From Spirochaetota bacterium (GTDB lineage Bacteria > Spirochaetota > UBA4802 > JAFGDQ01): DNA of 64,000 bases. Shown here in pieces: positions 55,186 to 64,000 of this stretch. How positions within the stretch are numbered: position 1 is the stretch's first letter; each line of letters opens with the position of its first letter. The notes below the pieces were generated by a model, which saw nothing but the letters and a program-made list of their open reading frames with translations, searched no databases and was not told the origin of the DNA. The position numbers and the translations under genes are program-made. The stretch is taken from positions 1 to 64,000 of the forward strand of contig JAXHTS010000073.1 of NCBI GenBank assembly GCA_034190085.1. The letters are read 5' to 3'.

Positions 55186-55641
55186 CTATTTCTCTGTTTG
55201 TAACATATCCTTTTTAAGGATCACTCTCCCACCTGCTCCCTCAATTTTCTCCTTGGCAGATTTTGAAAATGCATCAGCGATAACACTTATTGGCTTATCA
55301 ACATGACCATCTCCTAAAACCTTTAATAGACTCTTTGCATCCTTTATTATACCAGCCTTACTCAAGAGTTCCGGATTTACTACTTCTGAATCAAGCTTCG
55401 TCAATTGCGATAAATTTACATTCTGATAATTTTTTTTAAATATATTGGTAAAACCCCTCTTGGGTACTCGTCTTTGAATTGGCATTTGACCACCCTCGAA
55501 CCATGCCCTTCGCCTGCTCCCTGATCTCGACATCTGCCCCTTCTGACCCCTGCAACTTGTCTTTCCATGCCCGCTGCCAATGCCACGGCCAATTCTCTTC
55601 CTCAACTTGATCGATGACGGTCTTTTTAAATGATATTGCAT
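55186..55641 (-). CDS. rplO: 50S ribosomal protein L15
   Basis: A 151-residue late-assembly protein. RKRIGRGIGSGHGKTSCRGQKGQ and GGQMPIQRRVPKRGF are the hallmark Gly-rich N-terminal motifs. It lies between rpmD and secY. Confidence 0.97.
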   Translation of the reverse strand: MQYHLKRPSSIKLRKRIGRGIGSGHGKTSCRGQKGQMSRSGSRRRAWFEGGQMPIQRRVPKRGFTNIFKKNYQNVNLSQLTKLDSEVVNPELLSKAGIIKDAKSLLKVLGDGHVDKPISVIADAFSKSAKEKIEGAGGRVILKKDMLQTEK

Positions 55642-55650
55642 ATAATTTCT

Positions 55651-55839
55651 CTAATCACTTATATTTCTTACTTCTACTAAATGTTTTACCCTCTCAATCA
55701 TACCCCTAATCACATTATTATCATCATGCTCACGCTCAGCTCCCATCTTCCTAAGCCCTAATGCGGTAAGGGTTGCTCTCTGCTTTGGTTTAGAGCCGAT
55801 CTTGCTCTTTATCTGTTTTATAATAATCCTTCCAGCCAT
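55651..55839 (-). CDS. rpmD: 50S ribosomal protein L30
   Basis: A 62-residue protein; IIIKQIKSKIGSKPKQRATL and LGLRKMGAEREHDDN match the bacterial short L30. It follows rpsE by 11 bases. Confidence 0.95.
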   Translation of the reverse strand: MAGRIIIKQIKSKIGSKPKQRATLTALGLRKMGAEREHDDNNVIRGMIERVKHLVEVRNISD

Positions 55840-55850
55840 ATAAGCGCTCT

Positions 55851-56366
55851 CTATAATCCCATTAACCTATTTACTGAAACATCCCGCAATTTTGCCACCT
55901 CTTCCAGACTCCGAAGTTGTAATAATCCCAACATTGTAGCTTTTGCTATATTCAAAGAATTACGCGATCCTTGAGATTTGGTCAAAATATCTGATATACC
56001 CACCTTTTCTACAACTGCCCTCACAGCAGAACCAGCAATGATTCCAGTACCTTGCGAAGCCGGTTTCATTATTACTCTAGCTGATTTAAACTTCCCTATT
56101 ACTATATGGGGTATTGTATTCTTTTTTAGATTTATCCTATAAATATTCCTCTTTGCATTTTCAACACTCTTCCTAATTGCATCTGGCACTTCATTCGCCT
56201 TTCCAAAACCCATTCCAACATGACCATTCTCATCACCAACCACTGATAAAGCATTGAAGGAAAAGCGTCTTCCACCCTTAACAACTTTTGTCACACGATT
56301 TATGACAATAACCTTTTCAGTCAATTCTAAATCCTCATCTTCTGTTATTTTTCTTTCTATATCCAT
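55851..56366 (-). CDS. rpsE: 30S ribosomal protein S5
   Basis: A 171-residue accuracy-related protein with the double-stranded-RNA-type N domain ([17 protein letters not shown]) and the GxGFGKA segment ([16 protein letters not shown]). AGGTGA precedes the ATG. In the spc order between rplR and rpmD. Confidence 0.97.
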   Translation of the reverse strand: MDIERKITEDEDLELTEKVIVINRVTKVVKGGRRFSFNALSVVGDENGHVGMGFGKANEVPDAIRKSVENAKRNIYRINLKKNTIPHIVIGKFKSARVIMKPASQGTGIIAGSAVRAVVEKVGISDILTKSQGSRNSLNIAKATMLGLLQLRSLEEVAKLRDVSVNRLMGL

Positions 56367-56378
56367 ATGAGTTCACCT

Positions 56379-56741
56379 CTAAAATTCAAGACCATTTTCT
56401 CTCGCTGAATCAGCTAAAGCCTTTACTCTACCATGATAGAGATAACCATTCCTATCAAATACAACCCGCTTTATACCTTTATCTAAAGCCCTCTGTGCTA
56501 TAATCTTTCCTAAGACCTTTGCAGCATCAATGTTTCCTCCCTTGGCTTCTGGAAATTCCTTACCAAGTGTTGATGCAGAGACAAGGGTGTGACCCTTTGA
56601 GTCATCAATTATCTGTACATAGAGATATCTATTACTCTTCGATATACATAACCTTAATCTATCTATGTTTGACCGTATCTTCTGCTTAACCCTAAGCCTT
56701 CTTCTCTGATACCTTTTTTTCTTCAACGCAATCTTAGACAT
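56379..56741 (-). CDS. rplR: 50S ribosomal protein L18
   Basis: A 120-residue 5S rRNA-binding protein; RLCISKSNRYLYVQIIDD and VVFDRNGYLYHGRVKALAD-type motifs are conserved. Its ATG shares the last bases with the rplF stop at 56741. Confidence 0.97.
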   Translation of the reverse strand: MSKIALKKKRYQRRRLRVKQKIRSNIDRLRLCISKSNRYLYVQIIDDSKGHTLVSASTLGKEFPEAKGGNIDAAKVLGKIIAQRALDKGIKRVVFDRNGYLYHGRVKALADSARENGLEF

Positions 56742-57286
56742 TATTTTTTCCCTGCTTTACCAGCCTTCCTTCTTACATATTCTCCCCGGTATCTAATACC
56801 CTTACCCTTATAGGGTTCCGGAGGACGTAATCTCCTGATATCCGCTGCTACCTGCCCCACCTGCTGTTTGCTTACCCCCTTTACCTTTATAAGGGTTGGC
56901 TCAATAACCTCAACAGTTGTTCCGTCAGGGGGTGAAAACTGGACATTATGTGAAAAACCCAATTGAAACACTACATCTTGATTTTGCTGGGTCGCTCTAT
57001 AACCTACTCCAACAATCTCCAAATCACGCTCAAATCCCTTTGATACTCCAGTAATCATATTGGCTATTAGGGATCGGGATAGTCCATGCAATGCCCGTTG
57101 ATTCCTATCACTCTCACACCCTACATTTATGACCTGGAGTATTTTATCCTCAATCTTTATCTCAATCCCTTCAAAAAGATACTGGTTTTGTTTACCCAAA
57201 GGGCCCTCAACATTGATGACTCCACCATCAATCCTTATCATAACCCCATTGGGTATCTCAATCGGTTTTTTCCCAACTCTTGACAT
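56741..57286 (-). CDS. rplF: 50S ribosomal protein L6
   Basis: A 181-residue protein near the factor-binding site. SRVGKKPIEIPNGV at the N-terminus and RPPEPYKGKGIRYRGEYVRRKAGKAGKK at the C-terminus (given here as two parts: PEPYKGKGIRY, then RKAGKAGKK) are diagnostic. It is preceded by a 122-base gap after rpsH. Confidence 0.97.
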   Translation of the reverse strand: MSRVGKKPIEIPNGVMIRIDGGVINVEGPLGKQNQYLFEGIEIKIEDKILQVINVGCESDRNQRALHGLSRSLIANMITGVSKGFERDLEIVGVGYRATQQNQDVVFQLGFSHNVQFSPPDGTTVEVIEPTLIKVKGVSKQQVGQVAADIRRLRPPEPYKGKGIRYRGEYVRRKAGKAGKK

Positions 57287-57408
57287 AATGATTTCTCGAT
57301 ATATATACCCTTAAAATTAACCCTATCCTATCTCAATTTATATCAATATAAAACTATATAACAATACAAGGAAGGGGAATAAGCTCAATATAGATCTCAA
57401 CGAAGTTA

Positions 57409-57810
57409 CTAAGAGACCTCACATAAAACCTCTCCGCCAACATTCAACTTCTTGGCTACCCTGTTTGTAACCACCCCTTTAGATGTTGACAAAATCCAAA
57501 TCCCAACATTATTTATAACTGGCCTCAAATCCTGAGCTTTGATATAAACTCTACGGCCTGGTTTACTGATTCTCCTAAGAGTAATAATCACAGGCTGGCT
57601 ATTTTGACCATACTTCAAATACAACCTTAAAAGCTTATGATCCTTTCCACTAATTATTTTAAAGTGTTTAATAAACCCCTCATTTTTCAAAATCCTTGCA
57701 ATTGCTACCTTCATTTTTGAAGGAGGGATATCAACCTTCATATGTCCGGCCTTCACAGCATTTCTGACTCTTGTCAACATGTCTGCTACAGGATCTGATA
57801 CACCACTCAT
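57409..57810 (-). CDS. rpsH: 30S ribosomal protein S8
   Basis: A 133-residue 16S rRNA-binding protein that also regulates the spc operon in E. coli. DPVADMLTRVRNAVKAGH and the C-terminal STSKGVVTNRVAKKLNVGGEVL match the family. AAAGGA precedes the ATG. Gaps of 147 and 122 bases flank it, unusual spacing within this run. Confidence 0.97.
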   Translation of the reverse strand: MSGVSDPVADMLTRVRNAVKAGHMKVDIPPSKMKVAIARILKNEGFIKHFKIISGKDHKLLRLYLKYGQNSQPVIITLRRISKPGRRVYIKAQDLRPVINNVGIWILSTSKGVVTNRVAKKLNVGGEVLCEVS

Positions 57811-57957
57811 AACATAATCCTTTCTTCACTCAGATAGAAAAATCTATCCATGGATAATTATACTGATCAATTTATTACTTATCTTATTTTAATATCTATA
57901 ATCGAATTAAACTCCGTTCTGCCAAACAAACAAAGAAATCTTCAATGCTCTCAAAAA

Positions 57958-58143
57958 TTACCATGATGACTTAATTACTCCCGGTATCTTGCCCTCATTT
58001 GCCAATTGACGAAAACATATTCTACATAAACCAAACCTTCGTAAATAACCTCTTGGTCTACCACAAATCTTACATCTATTGTGTTCACGAACCCTAAATT
58101 TCCTGGGTCTATTATGTTTTGCTATCATACTTATTTTTGCCAT
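57958..58143 (-). CDS. rpsZ: 30S ribosomal protein S14, zinc type
   Basis: A 61-residue short S14 with the zinc site [20 protein letters not shown] (CxxC...CxxC). The frame extends to 58182 inside rplE, but ATG 58143 gives [16 protein letters not shown], the family N-terminus. It follows rplE by 10 bases. Confidence 0.96.
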   Translation of the reverse strand: MAKISMIAKHNRPRKFRVREHNRCKICGRPRGYLRRFGLCRICFRQLANEGKIPGVIKSSW

Positions 58144-58153
58144 AATAATACCT

Positions 58154-58696
58154 CTATCCCCTAAATGGCATTTTAAACTCATTTAGAAGGGCAAGACTCT
58201 CTTCCTTAGATTTAGCTGTTGTAACTATTGTAATGTTAATTCCATGTATCTTATCAACCTTATCAAAATTGATTTCCGGAAAAATGATCTGCTCTTTAAT
58301 AGAAAAATTATAATTCCCAAAACTATCAAATGACTTCGTTGAAAGACCTCTAAAATCTCTAACCCTTGGCAAGGAAACGTTTATAAGCCTATCAAGGAAT
58401 TCATACATCCTATTACCCCTTACAGTCACTCTACAACCAACCTCATATCCCTCCCTGATCTTGAAATTAGATATAGGTTTCTTGGCTAAGGTCTTTACTG
58501 ACTTCTGTCCGGTAATAATTGTCAGTTCATCCATAGCTGCACTTAAAGCATTGGGGTTTGCATGTGCCTCACCCAGACCAACATTAAGAACAATCTTCTC
58601 AAGTTTGGGAACCTGCATAACGGATTTATACTTTAAGCTATCAACTAATCTCTGCTTAATATTTTTCTGATATTCCTCTTTAAGTCTTGGCACCAT
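58154..58696 (-). CDS. rplE: 50S ribosomal protein L5
   Basis: A 180-residue 5S rRNA-binding protein. [15 protein letters not shown] and the loop [23 protein letters not shown]-like stretch (here [16 protein letters not shown]) are diagnostic. The frame extends to a TTG at 58714 within rplX. ATG 58696 gives the normal start and length. Confidence 0.97.
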   Translation of the reverse strand: MVPRLKEEYQKNIKQRLVDSLKYKSVMQVPKLEKIVLNVGLGEAHANPNALSAAMDELTIITGQKSVKTLAKKPISNFKIREGYEVGCRVTVRGNRMYEFLDRLINVSLPRVRDFRGLSTKSFDSFGNYNFSIKEQIIFPEINFDKVDKIHGINITIVTTAKSKEESLALLNEFKMPFRG

Positions 58697-58710
58697 TTCT
58701 ACAATCCAAA

Positions 58711-59028
58711 TCAATCAAAGTTATTACCGCACTTTATACAGACTCGCGTCTTTTTATTATCCGACAATTTAGTTCCAATTCGAACTCCCTTCTTACACTT
58801 TTCACAAAAAACCATAATGTTAGATATCTGAATCGGCCGCTCAAGGCTGATAATTCCTCCCTTCGGATTTTCCTGAGAAGGCCTGACATATTTCTTTTTC
58901 TTATTTACTCCCTCAACAATAACTCTCCCCGATTTTCTATCAACGTGTAGCACCTTTCCACGATTTCCCCGATCAAAACCAGTAATCACTACAACATTAT
59001 CATTCTTCTTGATCTTTGTCTTATTCAT
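58711..59028 (-). CDS. rplX: 50S ribosomal protein L24
   Basis: A 105-residue KOW-domain assembly initiator. [20 protein letters not shown] is the KOW motif. The C-terminus carries two CxxC pairs (CEKC, CIKC), a zinc-ribbon-like form seen in some bacteria but absent from E. coli L24. Confidence 0.96.
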   Translation of the reverse strand: MNKTKIKKNDNVVVITGFDRGNRGKVLHVDRKSGRVIVEGVNKKKKYVRPSQENPKGGIISLERPIQISNIMVFCEKCKKGVRIGTKLSDNKKTRVCIKCGNNFD

Positions 59029-59104
59029 ATCAAATTACCTTTAACAACATTAGATTGTAACACTTTATTCCCTTCACATTACCAATCCATTTCAATAAAG
59101 TTTG

Positions 59105-59497
59105 TTACAAAACCTCTGGAGCAAGGGATATAATCTTTAAAAAATTTCTATCTCTCAATTCTCTCGCTACAGGCCCAAATATCCTAGAACCCTTAGGTTC
59201 ACCTTTATTATCTATAATAGCCACTGCATTATCATCAAACTTTATATAGGTTCCATCATTACGTTTCACTGGCTTTTTAGTCCTAACCACAACAGCCCTC
59301 AAGACAGCTTTAGAGTGCACCTTTTTACCAGTAGAATCCTTCAATCCGTAAGCAGGCTGAGCATCCTTAACCGCGACAACAATAACATCACCAACCGTTG
59401 CATACCTTCTTCCACTATCACCCAACACCCTAATGCACTGTACGGCCTTTACACCACTATTATCCGCGACATTTAACATTGTTTGGACTTGTATCAT
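59105..59497 (-). CDS. rplN: 50S ribosomal protein L14
   Basis: A 130-residue protein. [17 protein letters not shown] opens it and [25 protein letters not shown] closes it. It is about eight residues longer than E. coli L14 because of an insertion near residues 49-60 ([13 protein letters not shown]). The frame extends to 59530, but ATG 59497 matches the family start exactly. Confidence 0.97.
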   Translation of the reverse strand: MIQVQTMLNVADNSGVKAVQCIRVLGDSGRRYATVGDVIVVAVKDAQPAYGLKDSTGKKVHSKAVLRAVVVRTKKPVKRNDGTYIKFDDNAVAIIDNKGEPKGSRIFGPVARELRDRNFLKIISLAPEVL

Positions 59498-59504
59498 ATA
59501 TACC

Positions 59505-59753
59505 CTACTGAACCTTTTGAGTAACTTCAATCAATCTATATCTCTTCTCTTTTGAAATTGGTCGTGTTTCTTCAATTATAACCATATCTCCAATGGAACA
59601 CTCATTCCTCTCATCATGACTCAATACACGCTTGGCCCTAACCATAGATTTATTATATAAAGAGTGCATTAGCAATCTCTCTACCTCTACGACTATTGTC
59701 TTATCCATCTTATTGCTAACGACCTTTCCAGATATACGCTTTTTATTAGGCAT
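59505..59753 (-). CDS. rpsQ: 30S ribosomal protein S17
   Basis: An 82-residue OB-fold 16S rRNA-binding protein; [18 protein letters not shown] and [20 protein letters not shown] are typical. The frame extends to 59801. ATG 59753 (or 59756, adjacent) is chosen because GGGGA lies 6 bases upstream and the protein then has normal length. Confidence 0.94.
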   Translation of the reverse strand: MPNKKRISGKVVSNKMDKTIVVEVERLLMHSLYNKSMVRAKRVLSHDERNECSIGDMVIIEETRPISKEKRYRLIEVTQKVQ

Positions 59754-59845
59754 CATCTTCCCCACTACTTTTTGACAGTTGTATTTATTCTCCCTATACA
59801 ATTGTTATAGTTATGCACTAACAAACCAATTGGCTATCACCAATA

Positions 59846-60055
59846 CTATTTACCCCTAAGTAATCTAATACCCAATTCATATTCCTTTTTTAGGGTCAAT
59901 ATCCTTGCTATATGCTTCTTTAGGTATCCTATTTTCTTTGGATTTTCAAGCCTGCTGGTGACACTACTAAACCTCTCCTTTCTCAACTCCTCTTTTGTCT
60001 CAGCTAAGCTCCTGTTTAGCTCTTCAATACTCAACTCTTCTAACTTGCCCTTCAT
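59846..60055 (-). CDS. rpmC: 50S ribosomal protein L29
   Basis: A 69-residue helical hairpin at the exit tunnel. LEELSIEELNRSLAETKEEL and RLENPKKIGYLKKHIARILTL match. It follows rplP by 25 bases. Confidence 0.95.
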   Translation of the reverse strand: MKGKLEELSIEELNRSLAETKEELRKERFSSVTSRLENPKKIGYLKKHIARILTLKKEYELGIRLLRGK

Positions 60056-60080
60056 CTCTATTTTCCCTAAATATTATTAC

Positions 60081-60491
60081 CTAATCATCTCGAGATACGA
60101 TCTTCGTCTTTACAGGCAATTTGAAAGAGGCTAACCTCAAGGCCGCCCTTGCCAGTTCTTCATCAACACCAGCAAGCCCAAAGAGTATTCTTCCAGGTTT
60201 TATTATGGCATACCATCCTTCAGGATTGCCCTTACCCTTCCCCATTCTTGTTTCTGCTGGTTTCTTAGTATATGGGTAATCAGGGAAAATACGTATCCAA
60301 AGCTTACCGCCCCTCTTTACCTTTCTTGAGATCGCAATTCGAGCAGCTTCAATCTGTCTATTCGATATCCTACCACACTCAAGGGATTTTAATGCAAATT
60401 CACCATAGATAATCTTTGATCCTCTATAGGCCTTACCCTTCATCCTACCACGCTGTCTCTTCCTATGTTTTGTTCTCTTTGGCATTAACAT
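60081..60491 (-). CDS. rplP: 50S ribosomal protein L16
   Basis: A 136-residue protein that helps form the A-site. [19 protein letters not shown] is the conserved beginning, which supports the first ATG over Met 3. [22 protein letters not shown] is also present. It lies 15 bases after rpsC. Confidence 0.97.
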   Translation of the reverse strand: MLMPKRTKHRKRQRGRMKGKAYRGSKIIYGEFALKSLECGRISNRQIEAARIAISRKVKRGGKLWIRIFPDYPYTKKPAETRMGKGKGNPEGWYAIIKPGRILFGLAGVDEELARAALRLASFKLPVKTKIVSRDD

Positions 60492-60506
60492 AGCAATTAA
60501 CCTATT

Positions 60507-61187
60507 TTACTGCAATTTTCTCTGAACAGTGTATTTATCCTCTTCAAGTTCATCCTTATGTTCCAAAATATCGCCATTATATATCCAAACCTTCACACCA
60601 ATCAAACCAAATGTTGTCAAAGCCTCTGCAAATCCGTAATCAATATCAGCTCTAAGGGTATGCAAAGGGATCCGCCCCTCTTTGTATGATTCAGTTCTAG
60701 CCATCTCAGCCCCATTTAATCTGCCAGATATGGTAACCTTGATACCCAGCGCCCCACCCCTAATGGCTCCGGCTATGGCCTGCTTTATTGCTCTTCTGTA
60801 GGGGAATCTACCCCTTACTTGAATTGATATCTGCTCAGCTATTAATTTTGAGTTTCTCTCAACCTTTTTTACTTCAATAATATTTATGTATACAGACTTG
60901 GAAGCAATCTTCTGAATATCCTTCTTCATTGCTTCAATATCAATTCCTTTCCTACCTATAAGAATTCCTGGCCTTGCAGCATGTATATTGACATTGACTC
61001 TGTCTGGGAACCTTTCAATAATGACTTTAGCAATCCCCGCATTTTGATGCTTCTTCTCAATAAACTCCCGTATGGCTAGATCTTCATGAAAATATTTGAC
61101 GTATAAATCCTTCTGTTCATGCCAAATAGAATCCCATGTTCTAATTATGCCAACTCTAAGGCCTATTGGATTGACTTTTTGTCCCAT
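60507..61187 (-). CDS. rpsC: 30S ribosomal protein S3
   Basis: A 226-residue protein with helicase-like role at the mRNA entry. The N-terminus [20 protein letters not shown], the KH motif [18 protein letters not shown] and [31 protein letters not shown] are all intact (short parts quoted: IGRKG, NGAEMAR). Confidence 0.97.
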   Translation of the reverse strand: MGQKVNPIGLRVGIIRTWDSIWHEQKDLYVKYFHEDLAIREFIEKKHQNAGIAKVIIERFPDRVNVNIHAARPGILIGRKGIDIEAMKKDIQKIASKSVYINIIEVKKVERNSKLIAEQISIQVRGRFPYRRAIKQAIAGAIRGGALGIKVTISGRLNGAEMARTESYKEGRIPLHTLRADIDYGFAEALTTFGLIGVKVWIYNGDILEHKDELEEDKYTVQRKLQ

Positions 61188-61203
61188 TTAACTATCCTAT
61201 AAT

Positions 61204-61542
61204 TTATTCCTGATCAGACAATACAATCATTATGGTGCTGGTACGCTTTCTTATTCTTGTCGCCCTTCCTCGAGCTCTGGGCATATATCTCTTTAATGTA
61301 GGTCCCTCATCAATACATATTTTTTTAATATATAGATCATCTTCTAAAATATCAGGATTTTTGTATTTAGCATTTGCGCCAGCTGAATATAGGGTTTTTA
61401 ATATCATCCCTGACGCCTTCTTTGTAATAGCCTTCAAGGTTTCTACTGCTTCACGAAAAGAATATCCCCTTATTTCATTTGCTACAAGCCTTGCCTTTGA
61501 GGCGGATATCCTATTGTAACGGGATATTGCTCTGACGTCCAT
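61204..61542 (-). CDS. rplV: 50S ribosomal protein L22
   Basis: A 112-residue tunnel protein. SASKARLVANEIRGYSFREA and RYMPRARGRATRIRKRTS (the loop that lines the tunnel) are conserved. Its ATG shares bases with the rpsS stop at 61542. Confidence 0.97.
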   Translation of the reverse strand: MDVRAISRYNRISASKARLVANEIRGYSFREAVETLKAITKKASGMILKTLYSAGANAKYKNPDILEDDLYIKKICIDEGPTLKRYMPRARGRATRIRKRTSTIMIVLSDQE

Positions 61543-61829
61543 TACCTCTTTCTCCTCGCTATCTTATCATCCTTGCTTGTATGTCCTCTATATGTCCTTG
61601 TAGGAGAGAACTCACCCAGTTTATGACCCACCATATTCTCTGTAATATACACTGGGATAAAAACCTTTCCATTATAGACCATTAAAGTATGGCCTATCAT
61701 CTCAGGAAATATTGTTGATCGCCTTGACCAAGTCTTAATAGCCCTTTTAGTGTTAGAAGAATTCATCTCTTCTATTTTTCTAAAGAGCCGAATATCTATA
61801 TATGGCCCCTTTTTAATTGATCTAGCCAT
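61542..61829 (-). CDS. rpsS: 30S ribosomal protein S19
   Basis: A 95-residue head protein. [19 protein letters not shown] and the stretch [20 protein letters not shown] are diagnostic. It overlaps rplV by one base and follows rplB immediately. Confidence 0.98.
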   Translation of the reverse strand: MARSIKKGPYIDIRLFRKIEEMNSSNTKRAIKTWSRRSTIFPEMIGHTLMVYNGKVFIPVYITENMVGHKLGEFSPTRTYRGHTSKDDKIARRKR

Positions 61830-61830
61830 T

Positions 61831-62655
61831 CTATTTCCTTCGCTTTAATATCATTTTATTGCTGTATTTGTTCTTCTTCCTTGTCTTATAGCCCTTTGTC
61901 GGAACTCCTGTTGGAGATACTGGATGCCTACCACCTGAGGCCTTACCCTCCCCTCCACCAAGGGGATGATCTACTGGATTCATTGCAACACCCCTAACCT
62001 TTGGCCGTTTATTCAACCACCTCGATCTCCCAGCCTTGCCAATATCGATGTTAACGTGATCCTTATTCCCTACCTCTCCAATAGTCGCATAACATTCCTT
62101 ATGTATTTTTCTTAATTCACCTGAGGGCAACTTTACTAGAGTATAGTTTCCCTCCTTTGCTGTTATATGAGCCGAGGTGCCAGCCGATCTGGAAAGCTGA
62201 CCCCCTTTTCCCCTATGCAGTTCAATATTATATATGCTTGTCCCAAGTGGAATCTTCTTAAGTGGAAGCGCATTCCCTACTTTAATCTCCGCACCTTCGC
62301 CAGACATTATCCTATCATCTACCTTGAGGGTGTCAGGAGCAATAATATATCTTTTTTCACCATCCCTATAGGCTATCAGTGCTATATTTGCAGATCTATT
62401 TGGATCATACTCAATTGTCTTCACCAGTCCCTCAATCATATATTTATCTCTCTTAAAATCTATTGCCCTATATTTCCTCTTATGCCCCCCTCCCCTTCTG
62501 CGAACAGATATCTGACCCTTAAAACCCCTTCCTGCATACTCTTTCTTCCCAGTGCATAGACTTTTTAAAGGCTTATCAGTAGTAATCTCATCAAAGGTGA
62601 GTACTGTTTTATATCTTAATGTTGGCGTGACAGGCTTAAATTTTTTTATCCCCAT
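61831..62655 (-). CDS. rplB: 50S ribosomal protein L2
   Basis: A 274-residue peptidyl-transferase-associated protein. [21 protein letters not shown] and the active-site loop [20 protein letters not shown] (with the essential His) are intact. It follows rplW by 45 bases. Confidence 0.98.
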   Translation of the reverse strand: MGIKKFKPVTPTLRYKTVLTFDEITTDKPLKSLCTGKKEYAGRGFKGQISVRRRGGGHKRKYRAIDFKRDKYMIEGLVKTIEYDPNRSANIALIAYRDGEKRYIIAPDTLKVDDRIMSGEGAEIKVGNALPLKKIPLGTSIYNIELHRGKGGQLSRSAGTSAHITAKEGNYTLVKLPSGELRKIHKECYATIGEVGNKDHVNIDIGKAGRSRWLNKRPKVRGVAMNPVDHPLGGGEGKASGGRHPVSPTGVPTKGYKTRKKNKYSNKMILKRRK

Positions 62656-62700
62656 CTAATATTCCTAATATTCAATTTATTAATTAATAACTAAATATAA

Positions 62701-62985
62701 TTACTGATGCTCAAAAAGCTCAATCTTATCTCCCTCTCGCAATGTTACTATTGCCTTTTTCCAGCCTGAAGTGTAACCATATTGGTATCGAACCCTTTTA
62801 CGACGTCCCCTTACATTCATGACATTAACCTTAACAGGATTAACGTTATAAATCTCCTTAACAGCCTTTTTAACAAGATGTTTATTGGCTTTCATCGACA
62901 CACGAAAAACATATTTATTTTCTTCTGACATAACAGTAGTCTTTTCTGAAACCACTGGTTTGACCAATATGTCATTATAATTCAT
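62701..62985 (-). CDS. rplW: 50S ribosomal protein L23
   Basis: A 94-residue protein that binds SRP and trigger factor at the exit tunnel. ILVKPVVSEKTTVMSEENKY and VKAVKEIYNVNPVKVNVMN-type motif (here VKKAVKEIYNVNPVKVN) are conserved. It follows rplD by 17 bases. Confidence 0.97.
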   Translation of the reverse strand: MNYNDILVKPVVSEKTTVMSEENKYVFRVSMKANKHLVKKAVKEIYNVNPVKVNVMNVRGRRKRVRYQYGYTSGWKKAIVTLREGDKIELFEHQ

Positions 62986-63002
62986 AAGATCTTACCTCAA
63001 TA

Positions 63003-63632
63003 CTACTTAGCAAATTCATCATTGATGATCTTCACTGCGCTCTCAGTAAAGAGTACTGTTTGGGAATATAATATATCTCTGCTAGATATCCTTTTCGCAT
63101 TATTATATACAAACCAAGGAATATTCCTTATAGCTCTCTTAAGCATGGGATCTTCATCATGAGTCACAAGCACACCCCTACCAATCTGCAGGTTTGTTCC
63201 AATACGTGCTATCTCCTTTGTCTTCCCGCTTTCAATCTTAAAATCCTCTACTACCTTTATTGATCCTTCCGTCGCTTTTAAGGAAAAGATGGACCTATAG
63301 GCCTCCCTTTTCATCTTTTTGGGCAATTGAACACGATAACTCCTTGGCTTTGGTCCAAACACAACACCACCGCCCCTCCACTGGGGAGACCTTATGCTTC
63401 CATGCCTTGCTCTACCTGTACCCTTCTGCCTCCAGGGCTTTGCACCCCCACCCCTGACATCCCGACGCTCCTTTGTCGAGTGTGTACCCTGTCTTCGGTT
63501 AGTATTTAACGCCCTTATCAACTCGTATATCAAAACATCATTAACCTTAGCCTTAAACACGCTTTCAGAGAGTTCAACACTCCCTATCACCTCTCCATCA
63601 ATGGAATACTTGTCCACGTCCATCCTTATCAT
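63003..63632 (-). CDS. rplD: 50S ribosomal protein L4
   Basis: A 209-residue protein. NTNRRQGTHSTKERRDVRGG, KPWRQKGTGRARHGSIRSPQ and FGPKPRSYRVQLPKK are diagnostic. The frame extends to 63644 inside rplC. ATG 63632 overlaps the rplC stop as ATGA and is preferred. ATG 63623 (MDVDKYSIDG) is the main alternative. Confidence 0.95.
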   Translation of the reverse strand: MIRMDVDKYSIDGEVIGSVELSESVFKAKVNDVLIYELIRALNTNRRQGTHSTKERRDVRGGGAKPWRQKGTGRARHGSIRSPQWRGGGVVFGPKPRSYRVQLPKKMKREAYRSIFSLKATEGSIKVVEDFKIESGKTKEIARIGTNLQIGRGVLVTHDEDPMLKRAIRNIPWFVYNNAKRISSRDILYSQTVLFTESAVKIINDEFAK

Positions 63633-64000
63633 GCCCTCTCGCATACAGTGATTATCGAATTTTTTCGACCAGGTATAGCACCTGAAATTAGAACTACATT
63701 TTTATCCTCAAATATCTTTACAATATTTAGGTTTTTCGTCGTCACCTTCTTATTACCATGCCTTCCTGCTAATTTCTTCCCCTTCCATACCTCGCCAGGA
63801 TAAGCACACCCCCCTATCGAACCGGGCGCTCTATGAAATTTCGAACCGTGGCTCTTCCTCCCCCCTCTAAATCCATGCCTTTTAACAACACCGGTAAAAC
63901 CCTTACCCTTTGACATGCCTGTTACATTAACTATATCGCTTTCCTGAAAAATATTACATGTTATCACACTACCCACGTCTAAGGAATTATCAAAAGCATC
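63629..64000 (-). CDS. rplC: 50S ribosomal protein L3 (C-terminal part, cut by the window edge)
   Basis: The frame runs off the right edge, leaving 123 residues. The visible part has VNVTGMSKGKGFTGVVKRHGF, HRAPGSIGGCAYPGEVWKGK and the end SGAIPGRKNSIITV. This is the first gene visible of the S10-type run; rpsJ would be expected beyond the edge. An internal GTG at 63976 is not the start. Confidence 0.97.
   Translation of the reverse strand, partial: DAFDNSLDVGSVITCNIFQESDIVNVTGMSKGKGFTGVVKRHGFRGGRKSHGSKFHRAPGSIGGCAYPGEVWKGKKLAGRHGNKKVTTKNLNIVKIFEDKNVVLISGAIPGRKNSIITVCERA

Noticed and set aside
1-64000. CRISPR arrays, rRNA genes and intact insertion sequences
   Set aside because: No regularly spaced direct repeats, rRNA segments or transposase frames were found anywhere in the window.

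Overview
The window is AT-rich chromosomal DNA from a Gram-negative-type bacterium, most likely a spirochaete (Spirochaetota) outside the well-studied genera. The pointers are a TP0789-type lipoprotein-sorting protein, a DUF2225 zinc protein, spirochaete-like lipoproteins with loose lipoboxes, and a Kdo transferase, which implies LPS and so argues against Borrelia or Treponema. The assignment is an inference from gene content, not from a phylogeny.

Left part (1-25 kb). The left edge holds the tail of a probable serine recombinase. Next come an envelope/thiamine run (waaA, a LolA-like protein, thiS, a bidomain thiE), pssA-moaC, and groES-groEL under an unusual CIRCE-type operator about 400 bases upstream. 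A GT2 glycosyltransferase and a Prc-type protease lie on the minus strand. A TPR lipoprotein, a DUF5683-like membrane protein and moaA form a tightly packed plus-strand unit. A hairpin, MITE-like element abuts the single tRNA gene (Asp, GTC). Rhomboid protease, pyruvate phosphate dikinase, a TPR protein, an outer-membrane protein, a chemotaxis receptor and a Ca2+/Na+ antiporter follow. The antiporter is coupled to a Gfo/Idh/MocA dehydrogenase that appears to start at an ATT codon.

Middle part (26.4-41.8 kb). This is a coherent acyl-CoA island: two different carboxyltransferase subunits, a biotin carboxylase, a small biotin carrier, a crotonase, a BKACE (DUF849) enzyme, three acyl-CoA dehydrogenases, an acyl-CoA synthetase, an alpha/beta hydrolase and a FabK/nitronate-monooxygenase-like flavoprotein. 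Together they can activate an acid to its CoA ester, desaturate, hydrate and carboxylate it, and cleave a beta-keto acid. The substrate cannot be read from sequence. Several members deviate at catalytic positions, which suggests a specialised, possibly undescribed catabolic route.

Right part (42-64 kb). A membrane-anchored protein with beta-type Pro-hydrophobic repeats, transketolase, an FrhB-like iron-sulfur protein, truA overlapping a DUF2225 gene, and a secreted helical protein precede the ribosomal super-operon. This runs leftward on the minus strand from rplC (cut by the window edge) through the S10, spc and alpha gene orders to rplQ, with secY, map, infA, rpmJ and rpoA inside and no adk. 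About a dozen starts are placed downstream of the longest open frame because a Shine-Dalgarno sequence or family alignment favours the later codon.
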